Below are positions 6,157 to 14,989 of a DNA stretch of 27,174 nt, piece after piece. Position 1 is the first letter of the stretch. The number at the start of each line of letters is the position of its first letter. The stretch spans positions 1 through 27,174 of the IMG/VR virus record IMGVR_UViG_3300027714_000097; one strand, written 5' to 3'. Below the pieces are notes generated by a model. It searched no databases. It saw only the letters and a program-made list of their open reading frames with translations, and was not told the DNA's origin. Source of the stretch: a virus. Position numbers and translations under genes: made by a program.

Positions 6157-8294
6157 TATATTGCTCCCGGCGCAAACCCAGCGAGAGAGTTTAATAACCT
6201 ACCACCAGAACTACGAATTTCAATTACATTCCTCTGCATACCACTATGTAGGAAGACTTCATCCTCCCCAATAATATCATCACCAACGTCTGTACTGGCA
6301 GCTGATCTATCCATGATAACATTGTCACCAGCGTCTGTGCCTGCAGCAGCTGTTTGATCCAAGACGATGAATACATCTTCACCTCTTCTTGCCAGAGGAG
6401 CATATGCTGTTGATGTCATCAACAAGCCAACGTTATGATTATGGGTTAATGCAATTTCACTATTTGCACCAAAGGTGATAACTGCCGAATCAGATAACAT
6501 AAAGATATCATCACCGATTGAAAGATCAAGAGAAATACCAGCACCACCAGCAACTGTTAATGCACCAGTGGTCTTACTTGTAGAAGCTGTTGTTGCAGAG
6601 ACGTTAATACCGGCACTTAATACTGGTATCTGATTCATAGTTACTACGCCATCAGAAGCAATCGCAATGGCATCCAAGTCACTAGCAGAACCAATAAGAC
6701 CGCCATCTTTAATTACCAAGTCACCAGCAACTTGGAAGTCGCCAATTGAACTTAGTGTTGCTTTCGCAGTGGCACTAGAAGCAGCTGTTTCAGAAACACC
6801 AGTTGTGAATACGAGTTTTGTTTTGTTGACAGAGGCACTAAACGTGTCTTCTGCAATCGCATGAATACCAGCAGCAACCGTGGCACCGTCAGTACCATCT
6901 GAGTCACCAGCAGCAAACTCAATTGAAGCAATAACCTCATTCGCAATAACCGCATCCTCTTCAGATTTCAATTGTAATACAACTGGTAGGTTATCACCAG
7001 CAGTGTGGTGTTCTATCGTAAGACCAACATTATGAACATGAGCCAATGTGATTTCAGAGTTTACACCAAAAGCAATTTGGGCAGCATCACTTATCATTAT
7101 AATGTCATCACCGATAACAGCATCCAAGACTACTGATAGACCACCATCTGTCTGTAGTGAACCATCTGTTGTACTTGTAGCAGCAGTAGTATCATCTGTT
7201 TTAATAATACCACTTGCAGTTACCGTACCAGTTACCGCTAGGGCCGAACCAGTAAAAGTTAAGTTTGCCTCACCGTTACCAGTGTTGGAACCTGTCGCAG
7301 TAATAACACGGTTGTTACCGTCATTATTCAAAGATAAACCATCAGATTGATTAGCAAAAGTTAAGTTTCCAGCACCATCAGTTGAAAGAAGTTGATCTGC
7401 ATTACCATCAGCAACAGGCATTGTAAACTGAACACCACCAGCTGCTGGAACAAGAAAAAGAGAACCTAAGAGGTTGTCACTTGTTGCAGTCTGATAAGCA
7501 AATCTTGCATTAGCAGATGACTCATCAACATTTTCTCTAGTTAAGAATACAGAGTTGAAAAAACTTGACTCCTCAAGAATTATAAATTCTTCATTGTCAT
7601 CAAATATTGGATTTACGATATGATCACTTGTACCTGTTTCGTATAGAAGAGCTTCACCAACATCTGATTGTATACCATCTACGGCAGTTGCAACACCGTC
7701 TAGAATAATTGCTGAACCAGCATCTGCACCATTGGCATCAGTACCACTAAGTAAGATAATATCATCAATATCTCTACCTTGTAGGGCGACAGTGCCTGTT
7801 TTATCTTGAAGTGTAATTGTTCTGTCAGCACTAGGATCAGTAATTGAAAGAGTTGTTTCAAAGGCATCAGTAGTTGCACCTTCAAAGACAAAGTTACCAG
7901 CAATTTGAAGAACAGGATTAACTATATGATCACTTGTTCCACTTTCGTATAGGAGAGCTTCACCAGCATCTACACCATCTGCACTTGCATTAAGGAGAAG
8001 TGCGCCAGCCTCATCTGTACCACTTCCATCAGAAGCATCCATAACAACAACATCATTGATATCCCGACCTTGCATTGCAAGTATGCCAGTTTTATTTTGG
8101 ATTGTTACAGTTCTATCAGCAGTAGGATCAGTAATTTGAAGAGTGGTTTCAAAGTCATCAGCAGTTGTTCCTTCAAAAACAAGACTTCCACCAAAGGACA
8201 GTCCTTGAATATCACCCCTCAACGTATTAAATTGTTGACGAAATGTTTCTAAAGAGTCTCTAGTTGCGACTACTGCTGCGGTTATTGTTGCCAT
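6156..8294 (-). CDS. repetitive tail-fibre-like virion protein (712 aa)
   Basis: The product begins with a short helix (residues about 1-30, RDSLETFRQQFNTLRGDI), common at the start of phage fibres. It then consists of beta-rich repeats. A roughly 90-residue unit appears twice, at residues 39-127 and 136-229, each opening with VFEG and ETTL-ITDP-ADRT and closing with LLYE-GTSDHIVNP. A second pair of repeats contains GDDI-M-SD, FG-NSEI-L and HNVGL. Asp-rich motifs of the GTDAGD type recur. No enzymatic or lectin motif is recognisable, and the C-terminus (SSGGRLLNSLAGFAPGAI) is hydrophobic. It is coupled by TAATG to both neighbours. Likely part of the adsorption apparatus; a baseplate-bound structural protein is the alternative. 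Confidence 0.72.
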   Translation of the reverse strand: MATITAAVVATRDSLETFRQQFNTLRGDIQGLSFGGSLVFEGTTADDFETTLQITDPTADRTVTIQNKTGILAMQGRDINDVVVMDASDGSGTDEAGALLLNASADGVDAGEALLYESGTSDHIVNPVLQIAGNFVFEGATTDAFETTLSITDPSADRTITLQDKTGTVALQGRDIDDIILLSGTDANGADAGSAIILDGVATAVDGIQSDVGEALLYETGTSDHIVNPIFDDNEEFIILEESSFFNSVFLTRENVDESSANARFAYQTATSDNLLGSLFLVPAAGGVQFTMPVADGNADQLLSTDGAGNLTFANQSDGLSLNNDGNNRVITATGSNTGNGEANLTFTGSALAVTGTVTASGIIKTDDTTAATSTTDGSLQTDGGLSVVLDAVIGDDIIMISDAAQIAFGVNSEITLAHVHNVGLTIEHHTAGDNLPVVLQLKSEEDAVIANEVIASIEFAAGDSDGTDGATVAAGIHAIAEDTFSASVNKTKLVFTTGVSETAASSATAKATLSSIGDFQVAGDLVIKDGGLIGSASDLDAIAIASDGVVTMNQIPVLSAGINVSATTASTSKTTGALTVAGGAGISLDLSIGDDIFMLSDSAVITFGANSEIALTHNHNVGLLMTSTAYAPLARRGEDVFIVLDQTAAAGTDAGDNVIMDRSAASTDVGDDIIGEDEVFLHSGMQRNVIEIRSSGGRLLNSLAGFAPGAI
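6421..7198 (-). repeat. Second repeat pair in the 712-aa fibre-like gene
   Basis: Segments at about 7021-7198 and 6421-6605 encode similar sequences: a Thr/Ser-rich lead (TS-T-G-L), then GG-S--LD--IGDDI-M-SD, then FG-NSEI-L-H-HNVGL. About 415 bases of other beta-rich sequence separate them. They support a modular, duplicated fibre shaft. Confidence 0.75.
7608..8180 (-). repeat. Two ~90-residue protein repeats in the 712-aa fibre-like gene
   Basis: Repeat 1 spans about 7914-8180 and repeat 2 about 7608-7889. They share VFEG-T-D-FETTL-ITDP-ADRT, then TG--A-QGRDI-D, then an Asp/Gly/Ala-rich stretch, then GEALLYE-GTSDHIVNP. The DNA has diverged, so this is an old in-frame duplication kept as protein structure. 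Confidence 0.85.
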
Positions 8295-8521
8295 TATTCT
8301 TTACCCACCAATTGTTTCAAGAGAGATTTGATTTCGTGCATCTCACATTTAATATTATTTATCTCTCTTGTGGCAGACCTTAATGAATCTCTTTGTTCTT
8401 GAGCAGCATTTGCTCGGGAAACTGCTCTGTCGTATGCAACTGTATTTGTATTAACAATTGCATTAGAGTGTTTATCTCTAGAAAGGTCTAGATTTTCTTC
8501 TACTTTTATAAATTCTGTCAT
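8294..8521 (-). CDS. small coiled-coil-like protein (75 aa)
   Basis: The frame is open further upstream, but I place the start at the ATG at 8521, two bases after the stop of the DUF4815-like gene (TAAAATG). The upstream extension would overlap that gene and reads as a shadow. The 75-residue product begins MTEFIKVEENLDLSRDKHSN, followed by AIVNTN. It continues as a highly charged helix with heptad-like hydrophobic spacing (REINNIKCEMHEIKSLLKQLV). Small proteins of this form (a short LxRDxxSxAVINT N-terminus plus a coiled coil) are common among structural genes of marine T4-like phages, but I know of no assigned function. It is coupled to the next gene by TAATG, so it may act as a chaperone or trimeric connector for the fibre protein; that is a guess. 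Confidence 0.7.
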   Translation of the reverse strand: MTEFIKVEENLDLSRDKHSNAIVNTNTVAYDRAVSRANAAQEQRDSLRSATREINNIKCEMHEIKSLLKQLVGKE

Positions 8522-8522
8522 T

Positions 8523-9755
8523 TTATGTTGCCAATGCCATTGCCCTAAAGTCTTTAATTCTAGGAGGTTCAGCAGAATTAGTTGATTGCATAACAATTTT
8601 AATTGAGAACGAAATGAATGGGTCTAATGAAATTCCAAGACCATCATCAGTAACACCAGCGGTAAATAGATACTCTTGGAAATCATCTCTACCTAGTGAT
8701 GGATTTGTAGTAGTGTCAGGAAGACCAGTATCGTTGAAGTATCTCCAACCCAACTCATCAAAATCACTCGCATCATCTGATCTTAAAATTTTATACATTA
8801 CTTTAATTTCAGAATCAGTGTCTCTATTTCCTGAGAAGAATACTTTAAGAGCTGTTGCTGATTGAGCAAGTGAAGCCTTTCTTGTTATATAGATTGCAAC
8901 GTTGTTGTCTCCATCTGGTTCAGTTGAATCAACATATTCAGATGTAGGATAAACATCAGCTGATGAATCAACGTTATTAATTCTATTTGATACAGCAAAT
9001 CCTGACATTCTTGCTGTATCAATAACAGGAGAAATATTATTATTATTAGTGTTCAAAGTACAAGTAAGAGTTAACGATTTATTACCAGCAAGTTCATTTG
9101 TCTCATTTATTTGAGATGCAATCATATATGGAATATCATAATACACATTCTCATTCAAAGGCACAGACTCTGCATCTGAAAGTGTTGTCTTAATAAATGA
9201 TGTTTGACTTCCAGCTGGACTTGTAGCAGTTGTTCCCTGTTTTACAGCCCTTATAGATGTACCTGTTAGCTGCATGTTTGATACATTAAATTGTGCAAGA
9301 TCGTACAACATATTTTCTGTCGCATAAACTTCAGAACCACCATTTTGAGCCCGTGTTGTTCCTGTTCCATCGATGTATGCTTCAGTTGTTGTTGTAAACG
9401 TATAACTGTCAATTCCAATATTAGCAATAGCAGTTTGTGTTTCATTTGCACCTGCTTCAGAAGAAAATTCAGAATAATGATTAAGTTCTGTAAATGGAAT
9501 TTTGTGTAACTGATACAATTCAACTGGAGCACCGGCAGGATGATAAATTCCACTTCCTACGTGGTTTGTGCCAAAGGCTCGACTAGCACCACTAATTGTA
9601 TTACCACTAATTGATGAATATTGAATTGGTTCATTTTGTATTTTTATAAGCCAATTGTTATTCGCATCCCTAGAATATTTACCAGTGGTATCATTAAAAT
9701 TTGTACCATCAGCCAAGACAATAGTTGTGTCTGTTCTATCAATCGCAGTGGCCAA
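8523..9755 (-). CDS. DUF4815-like baseplate/fibre protein, C-terminal fragment (frame-broken)
   Basis: The 410-codon frame has only a TTG as its nominal start, inside the 98-bp duplication, with no ribosome binding site. It is best read as the C-terminal part of the large gene. Once one 98-bp copy is removed it is continuous with the central fragment. The sequence has NEPIQYSSISGNTISGASRA near its N-terminus and a conserved-looking C-terminus (DIPYMIASQINETNEL, then RYFNDTG, then DDFQEYLFTAGVTDDG, then FSIKIVMQSTNSAEPPRIKDFRAMA) typical of the final beta domain in this family. Its stop is followed after one base by the ATG of the 75-aa gene (TAAAATG). Confidence 0.82.
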   Translation of the reverse strand: MATAIDRTDTTIVLADGTNFNDTTGKYSRDANNNWLIKIQNEPIQYSSISGNTISGASRAFGTNHVGSGIYHPAGAPVELYQLHKIPFTELNHYSEFSSEAGANETQTAIANIGIDSYTFTTTTEAYIDGTGTTRAQNGGSEVYATENMLYDLAQFNVSNMQLTGTSIRAVKQGTTATSPAGSQTSFIKTTLSDAESVPLNENVYYDIPYMIASQINETNELAGNKSLTLTCTLNTNNNNISPVIDTARMSGFAVSNRINNVDSSADVYPTSEYVDSTEPDGDNNVAIYITRKASLAQSATALKVFFSGNRDTDSEIKVMYKILRSDDASDFDELGWRYFNDTGLPDTTTNPSLGRDDFQEYLFTAGVTDDGLGISLDPFISFSIKIVMQSTNSAEPPRIKDFRAMALAT

Positions 9756-12700
9756 GGTAGTGCATCCCTAGAATATTTACCAGTGGTATCATTAAAATTT
9801 GTACCATCAGCCAAGACAATAGTTGTGTCTGTTCTATTAATCGCAGTGGCCAAGGTAGTCGTTGCACCAGATTTGATATCAAAAAATCTAACGTTATTAT
9901 TGATTGTATTCATACCATGATTAGGATGCAAAACTTGAACAACCTTACTACCATCTTGGAATATCAAAGGATTTGTTTGAAGTTTAACAGCAGACTCAGC
10001 TCCACCCTTTTGTTCACCAAATCCTTGAGCAGGCGCAGTACCAAGAATAGTTCTGTCACCGCCTGGATTACCCATATCCCAATATCCTCTATCAGGAATT
10101 GGAAGTTGATCATTAACAAGAGGAACAACGCCGTCTAAATTTTTCAAAAATTCCGCTCTATATATTCTAAACTTAATATCTTCTGTAAGAGAAGGTGACC
10201 AAGTTCTATTATTATGTCCCTTAAACATAACACCAATTTCTGGTTGTTCTGAAACTGTTCTTTCTGCAAACAAAGCATTAGAACCAGAACTTGCAGTTCC
10301 ACCTACTCCAGAAGCTGCCAGAGTAGATTGAATTTCAGTTTCGCCCATTCTTGCAATCCAGATTTTATGTGTCGGTACGTCAGCAAGAACACAAAAACAA
10401 TATTCCAAAGAGGATTGTAAATAAACAGGCGAAGCAAATTTAAAGTTTGTAGCTTTCTGACCAGTTTCGTCAAGGATAAGTTCAGAACCAGATCGAATAG
10501 CCCTGCCAAAAGGCATAACTTTTGGGCCAGGATAACCATTTATAACATTTCTAATTTCTACAGTAACAGGAAATGTTTCATCTTTATCTCCAAAGAAAAG
10601 ATCAATACTAGTAATAAAAGCACCGCCATCATTTTGTACTAAGAAAGTTTGTGCAAGAGGATCACCATCACCCGAATCGCCGCCATCACCGTCATCGCCA
10701 TCATCTCCATCATCTCCGCCATCTCCACTTGCCGGCGCAGGATTTCTACTACCAACCGTAGATGTAGAAACATTATTAGAGAAAATTGATGTATCTTCGT
10801 TTGTTCTTGTTCTTTTTATTTCTGCATTTCTAGTTGCAATTATTGTTTCTTGTTCAGTCTCTAAAATGCCAGTAGCATAGTATATTGCTTCACCAGCTGT
10901 AATAGGATCAATAGATGTTATGTTTGTAGGACTTGCTGTAAGTCTAAATTGAAGTTCACCAGTTTTAAATTGAGGATTACCCGAAACTTTAGGATCAGGG
11001 AGATTAAATGTTCCCTTAATTCTACCTGCTGCACTTGTTATAAGTGCATCACCAAATATTAAACTAGAATCAGATGTAGAAAATCCTTCTTGTGGTTTAG
11101 TAAAAGCAGCAACATCCTGTCTATCAAAGAAAGGATAAACCTGTGTATTTGGTAAAAAACGGTTGCCTTCAAAGTTAATTATTTTTGGCCGGCAGAAAGG
11201 CAATAATGCCCGGGCAATAACTTTAGTTCCCTGAGATTCGTAATCAATTTTTTCAACAATATCAGTTTGAACTCCCTGTCTAGTCTGATCAGTACGAACT
11301 GTTTGTGTTGTTCGTTGAACTAAACTATTACCAGACCACCACTGAGAACTTGATGATTGTGTAGTGCCAGTCCATTGAGTTTGCCAGGCGTTCCATACAG
11401 TTCCAATCGCATCCTTATTTGATTCAAAGAATGTATCAAAGTTTCCTTCTTGATTAATAATTAGATCAGGGGCAATTTCTGTTTCAAACCAATCATCACT
11501 AAATGGATCAAGAGCGATATTGCCTGCCCAATGAGAAACAAGGACAGGAGTAACTCTCTCAAGTCTAGTTGCATATGGCTGTTCAACTTGAACAACTTCA
11601 CTATATGGTAGAGTTATAAGATCACCTGTTTTCTGATAACCATGTCCAGCACGTTCTGCATCAGTTGTTGATTCTTCTATTAGATTAAAAGCTTTTGTCT
11701 TAGAAGCTGGGCGCAACTCATTTGCTTCCATATCAATAGAACACTTATAATCTTGATGTTTAACATCTCCAAGACGATGACCTTGAAAAGCATCAACAAC
11801 AAATCCAGACTTAAATCTATTAAGTCCATTTGCATCAGTAATTTCAAAACTCTCAGCATCCCTTTCTAACAAAGACAGGTGAGTGTAATACTCTAAGTTC
11901 TGAATACGATCTTGAAGTTTACCAATGTCTCTCATTGTAAAACGTTGGTTCTTTTCTCTTCGTATAACAACATCCGTTGGTTTAAAGGTAAATGGTGGGA
12001 TATATAATTCTGCAAGCTTCATTGTCGAACTTCTTAGTTCTGGTATTGCTGGATTTTCTGAAGAATCTCCTTCAGTTACAGTTAATTTTCCACCAAATTC
12101 TAGATCAATTACTGCTCTTTTTCCAATATAATATTCATAATCAGCTTGAACTAGAGAACCTGGCTTGAGGAAATTATTTGGAGATGAACCTGTACCATCA
12201 TATTGACGATGGAAAAAATCAAATGAATAACCAGTAATAGCATCAGTATTTTCTATAGTTGAACTTGCTCCGGTAGCATCCTCAACACAAGGTCTGAAAT
12301 CAAACACATTGTATAACGGATAATTGCCCGTAGGAGCAGGAGCATCAGGATCAACCTTAGTTGCAGTATATGTTGGAATATCAATGTAATCCATTTGATT
12401 AGCAATATCAGTATATGAATCAACAGTAAGAACATCACCAGCACTATGTTCAAGGTAATCAAAAACAATCAACAGCCTGCCTGTCGGTGCAGGCAGTCCA
12501 GACTTTCTCTGAATACGAGAGATATCATAATAGTTATCTCGTTGTCCAGTATCAAGTTGGTAATTAGTTGATATAACTGAATCGCCTTGTGTTGTAGCAC
12601 TAACCGTTCCAGTTGTAGCAGAAGATTCAGCAAGAATTGTTTCATTAACAGAAAATTGTTTTGATGTTCCAGAGGTATATACAATCTGAAGTGGAGTTGT

Positions 12701-14989
12701 TGTGGTAATAATTCTTGCGGTAGCCTTACTAGATGCACCAGTGATCTTTTCGCCCCTAATCAATGTACCCGTAACCTCTCCAAGACTTACTGTCGGAGCA
12801 ATTGCATCAGCATCAGAAGCACCAGATTCAAATACTGCCATAAGTCTAAACGCATCTGCTCGACCCAAGGAAATTTGTTTATCCGTTGGGCGTGTTCCAA
12901 ATGCAGCTGTTGCGCCAGGGACAACTTTTATCTGTTTCATCAATTTAGTTGTTTTGGTTTTTTGAACAACTGAAGTTTTAGAAATGGTTGTCATAATTTT
13001 TAGTTTAGCACCTGTACCAAACTGAGCAGCATTTCCAATGGAAACAGTTCCTGTTCCACCACCAGAAAATCCTGTGGAGGCACTAACAATGTCACCAGCT
13101 TTAGCAGCACCTGATCCAGCAGTTAGAACTGAAATTGTAAAATCGGTTTCACTATGAGAAAGGAAAATTTCATTTGCACCAGCAGATAGTGTTACTACAC
13201 CAGAAGAGTTTGTTGTAACAACAAACTGCCGGCGAATTGTAAACTGTGTATCACTTTCACCATTATTTGTAGCAGTCAACAAAGTTTTAACTGGACGTTT
13301 TGCAATATTAAATAGTGAAATATTCTTTTCTGAATCTTGTAACTTACAAATAAATCTGAATGAACCTGTACCACCAGTTGCAGCTGTCTGTAACGAAATT
13401 GGATCAGATTCTTCTTCTGTTAGAATATTATCTCCGTTATTAGTGAAGATATTATCTGTTCCATCCAAATCTAAGAATGAGGAAGCAGTTGTTACTGCAC
13501 TAAGAGCAATGTCAGCCGTGAAGTCTTGTCCAGCATCTGCATCCTCACAAACTACCGACCTAGTTTGTTCAAAACCTTTGCTAAATACACTAAGAACAGT
13601 TAAGTCAGCATTACTAGAGTTTTCTATAATACCACCAGCTTCAGCTGAGTCAGATGAAACGAGAGTCTCTCCGACTTGGAAATTTCCTAGAACATTTGTA
13701 AGAGCAAGTGAAGCGCCTGTAGTTTCTTCACCAAATACAAAACCAGTAGCACCACTAGAACTACCTGTAATTTTATTACCACCATTTGATGCAACAGAAG
13801 TTAAAGTAGGACTTGGTGTTGCTGATAATGTTATTAAAGTAAAGGGACGAATATCAAAAAGAAAGAGTTTGTAGATAGCATCAGGTTGTCCAGCAGTACC
13901 ACTATTATGTTGATAAGTTCTAACTCTTGCAACACCAATTTTAGTACCAACAGCTGATCCAGGCGTAACAATTGCTGTATCGTATAAAGATAACTGTTTG
14001 AAGGGAGTTGATTCACCAGAAACAAAAGATACGTCTGGTGTACCAAACATGTTTGTTACTGTAACAAAGTTACCAACATCAAATGCAGTACTACTTGCAT
14101 TTACTGTTGAAAACTGTCTTGATTTAGCTAAATCAATTACAGTTGGTGAAATTTTTTCAATTTCAAAACCTTTAACATAAGCTTTACCAGAAGAAATTTG
14201 TAGAGCAAGTAAACTTTCATTAGCAACGTTACCACTATCCGTAAGTGTTCCGTTGGGATATACACCTTTATAATTTACTGGGCCAACACTAGAATCCACA
14301 GATTCTTTAATTTGAAATGTAAAAGGTCTAACTGTATAATTACCAGATTCATCAAATGTTCTTCTTGCAAGAGTTTCTTCTAAAACAGAATATTCTGTAG
14401 CTCTTGCAAATTTTATAATATTGCCTCTTTTAACTCTAATCAACTCAATGAAATTTTTATCATCTGTTGAAGCAACAGTAAGATTGGTTAAAGTCAAAGT
14501 AAATTTTAATCGATGAGCACCCTTTGCAGCAAAGTTAGATGATCCTGATGCATTATCCAACAACGAAGAATCCGCTTCAGGCGTTATAATTGATTCATCT
14601 ATTTTCAAACCAATTCTGGCTTCATCATTGTATGCGTTATATTTGTTAATAATAATTGTTTGATCTAAAACTTGGGCAAAATGACCTCTAACAAAATACA
14701 CACCAGCAGAAATGGATGCAATAGAACACTTGCCAGCAACAGGGCCTGTAGTACCTGTTGCTAATTCTTTTGACTTAATTGTTGTTTCAGAAGCTTCAGT
14801 TGTCAAAGAAGCCACATTAGCAGCAAATGTTGTTGATCCATGAGTAACTGAAACGGATGCACTAAGATTTTCGTTAATCACAAACTTATGAAAACCAGAA
14901 GCATCCAAAGCACTTATTCGAGATGCTTTATCTTTTTGCCTGGTGGGGAAACCTCCAACAGGAATAGCAGTAGGATTTGCTCCCTTCAA
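9644..14989 (-). CDS. DUF4815-like baseplate/fibre protein, central fragment (frame-broken)
   Basis: This is an open frame of 1781 codons whose nominal start is a TTG with no ribosome binding site. The coding sense continues upstream in the same frame (TTTDPVTLYGQFISSNLKG) to the 14-bp duplication. Family landmarks are visible: a WNAWQTQWTG segment, the LLPFCRPKIINFEG-RFLPNTQVYPFFD region, and after an Asp/Gly linker the DPLAQTFLVQNDGGAFITSI domain with the VINGYPGPKVMPFGRAI loop. These occur in the large DUF4815-type proteins of marine T4-like phages, which probably occupy the gp9/gp10 side of the baseplate. Several ITG-SS-AT-type hairpins lie in the first half. The last 35 or so residues (after YSRDA, from LPWPLRL on) are read from the second copy of a 98-bp duplication and are not genuine. 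Confidence 0.82.
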   Translation of the reverse strand: MKGANPTAIPVGGFPTRQKDKASRISALDASGFHKFVINENLSASVSVTHGSTTFAANVASLTTEASETTIKSKELATGTTGPVAGKCSIASISAGVYFVRGHFAQVLDQTIIINKYNAYNDEARIGLKIDESIITPEADSSLLDNASGSSNFAAKGAHRLKFTLTLTNLTVASTDDKNFIELIRVKRGNIIKFARATEYSVLEETLARRTFDESGNYTVRPFTFQIKESVDSSVGPVNYKGVYPNGTLTDSGNVANESLLALQISSGKAYVKGFEIEKISPTVIDLAKSRQFSTVNASSTAFDVGNFVTVTNMFGTPDVSFVSGESTPFKQLSLYDTAIVTPGSAVGTKIGVARVRTYQHNSGTAGQPDAIYKLFLFDIRPFTLITLSATPSPTLTSVASNGGNKITGSSSGATGFVFGEETTGASLALTNVLGNFQVGETLVSSDSAEAGGIIENSSNADLTVLSVFSKGFEQTRSVVCEDADAGQDFTADIALSAVTTASSFLDLDGTDNIFTNNGDNILTEEESDPISLQTAATGGTGSFRFICKLQDSEKNISLFNIAKRPVKTLLTATNNGESDTQFTIRRQFVVTTNSSGVVTLSAGANEIFLSHSETDFTISVLTAGSGAAKAGDIVSASTGFSGGGTGTVSIGNAAQFGTGAKLKIMTTISKTSVVQKTKTTKLMKQIKVVPGATAAFGTRPTDKQISLGRADAFRLMAVFESGASDADAIAPTVSLGEVTGTLIRGEKITGASSKATARIITTTTPLQIVYTSGTSKQFSVNETILAESSATTGTVSATTQGDSVISTNYQLDTGQRDNYYDISRIQRKSGLPAPTGRLLIVFDYLEHSAGDVLTVDSYTDIANQMDYIDIPTYTATKVDPDAPAPTGNYPLYNVFDFRPCVEDATGASSTIENTDAITGYSFDFFHRQYDGTGSSPNNFLKPGSLVQADYEYYIGKRAVIDLEFGGKLTVTEGDSSENPAIPELRSSTMKLAELYIPPFTFKPTDVVIRREKNQRFTMRDIGKLQDRIQNLEYYTHLSLLERDAESFEITDANGLNRFKSGFVVDAFQGHRLGDVKHQDYKCSIDMEANELRPASKTKAFNLIEESTTDAERAGHGYQKTGDLITLPYSEVVQVEQPYATRLERVTPVLVSHWAGNIALDPFSDDWFETEIAPDLIINQEGNFDTFFESNKDAIGTVWNAWQTQWTGTTQSSSSQWWSGNSLVQRTTQTVRTDQTRQGVQTDIVEKIDYESQGTKVIARALLPFCRPKIINFEGNRFLPNTQVYPFFDRQDVAAFTKPQEGFSTSDSSLIFGDALITSAAGRIKGTFNLPDPKVSGNPQFKTGELQFRLTASPTNITSIDPITAGEAIYYATGILETEQETIIATRNAEIKRTRTNEDTSIFSNNVSTSTVGSRNPAPASGDGGDDGDDGDDGDGGDSGDGDPLAQTFLVQNDGGAFITSIDLFFGDKDETFPVTVEIRNVINGYPGPKVMPFGRAIRSGSELILDETGQKATNFKFASPVYLQSSLEYCFCVLADVPTHKIWIARMGETEIQSTLAASGVGGTASSGSNALFAERTVSEQPEIGVMFKGHNNRTWSPSLTEDIKFRIYRAEFLKNLDGVVPLVNDQLPIPDRGYWDMGNPGGDRTILGTAPAQGFGEQKGGAESAVKLQTNPLIFQDGSKVVQVLHPNHGMNTINNNVRFFDIKSGATTTLATAINRTDTTIVLADGTNFNDTTGKYSRDALPWPLRLIEQTQLLSWLMVQILMIPLVNILGMRITIGL
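9664..9859 (-). repeat. 98-bp tandem duplication (one mismatch) that breaks the DUF4815-like gene
   Basis: Bases 9664-9761 and 9762-9859 are adjoining copies of the same 98-base unit. They differ only at 9740 (c) versus 9838 (t), which changes Asp to Asn in the encoded ATAI[D/N]RTDTT segment. The length is 3n+2, so the second copy puts the downstream part out of frame. Removing one copy makes the central fragment read on as YSRDANNNWLIKIQNEPIQY into the 410-aa frame. The single difference suggests either some divergence since duplication or the merging of two strain variants during assembly. Confidence 0.95.
10662..10735 (-). other. Asp/Gly low-complexity linker in the DUF4815-like protein
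   Basis: About 24 codons encode almost only Gly and Asp (GDGGDDGDDGDDGDG and so on), between a Ser/Thr/Asn-rich stretch and the DPLAQTF domain. It separates two conserved domains. It may be a flexible hinge or bind divalent cations; neither is shown by the sequence alone. Confidence 0.75.

Noticed and set aside
8356-8363. GATAAATA late promoter-like box inside the 75-aa gene
   Set aside because: It is one base off the consensus, lies within a coding region about 60 bases before the next start, and such AT-rich octamers are expected by chance here. The coupled TAATG start needs no separate promoter.
8523-8596. Longer start (8596) for the small coiled-coil gene
   Set aside because: The 25-residue extension overlaps the end of the DUF4815-like gene, is rich in Leu/Gln like a frame shadow, and the ATG at 8521 sits in a compact TAAAATG arrangement typical of this genome.
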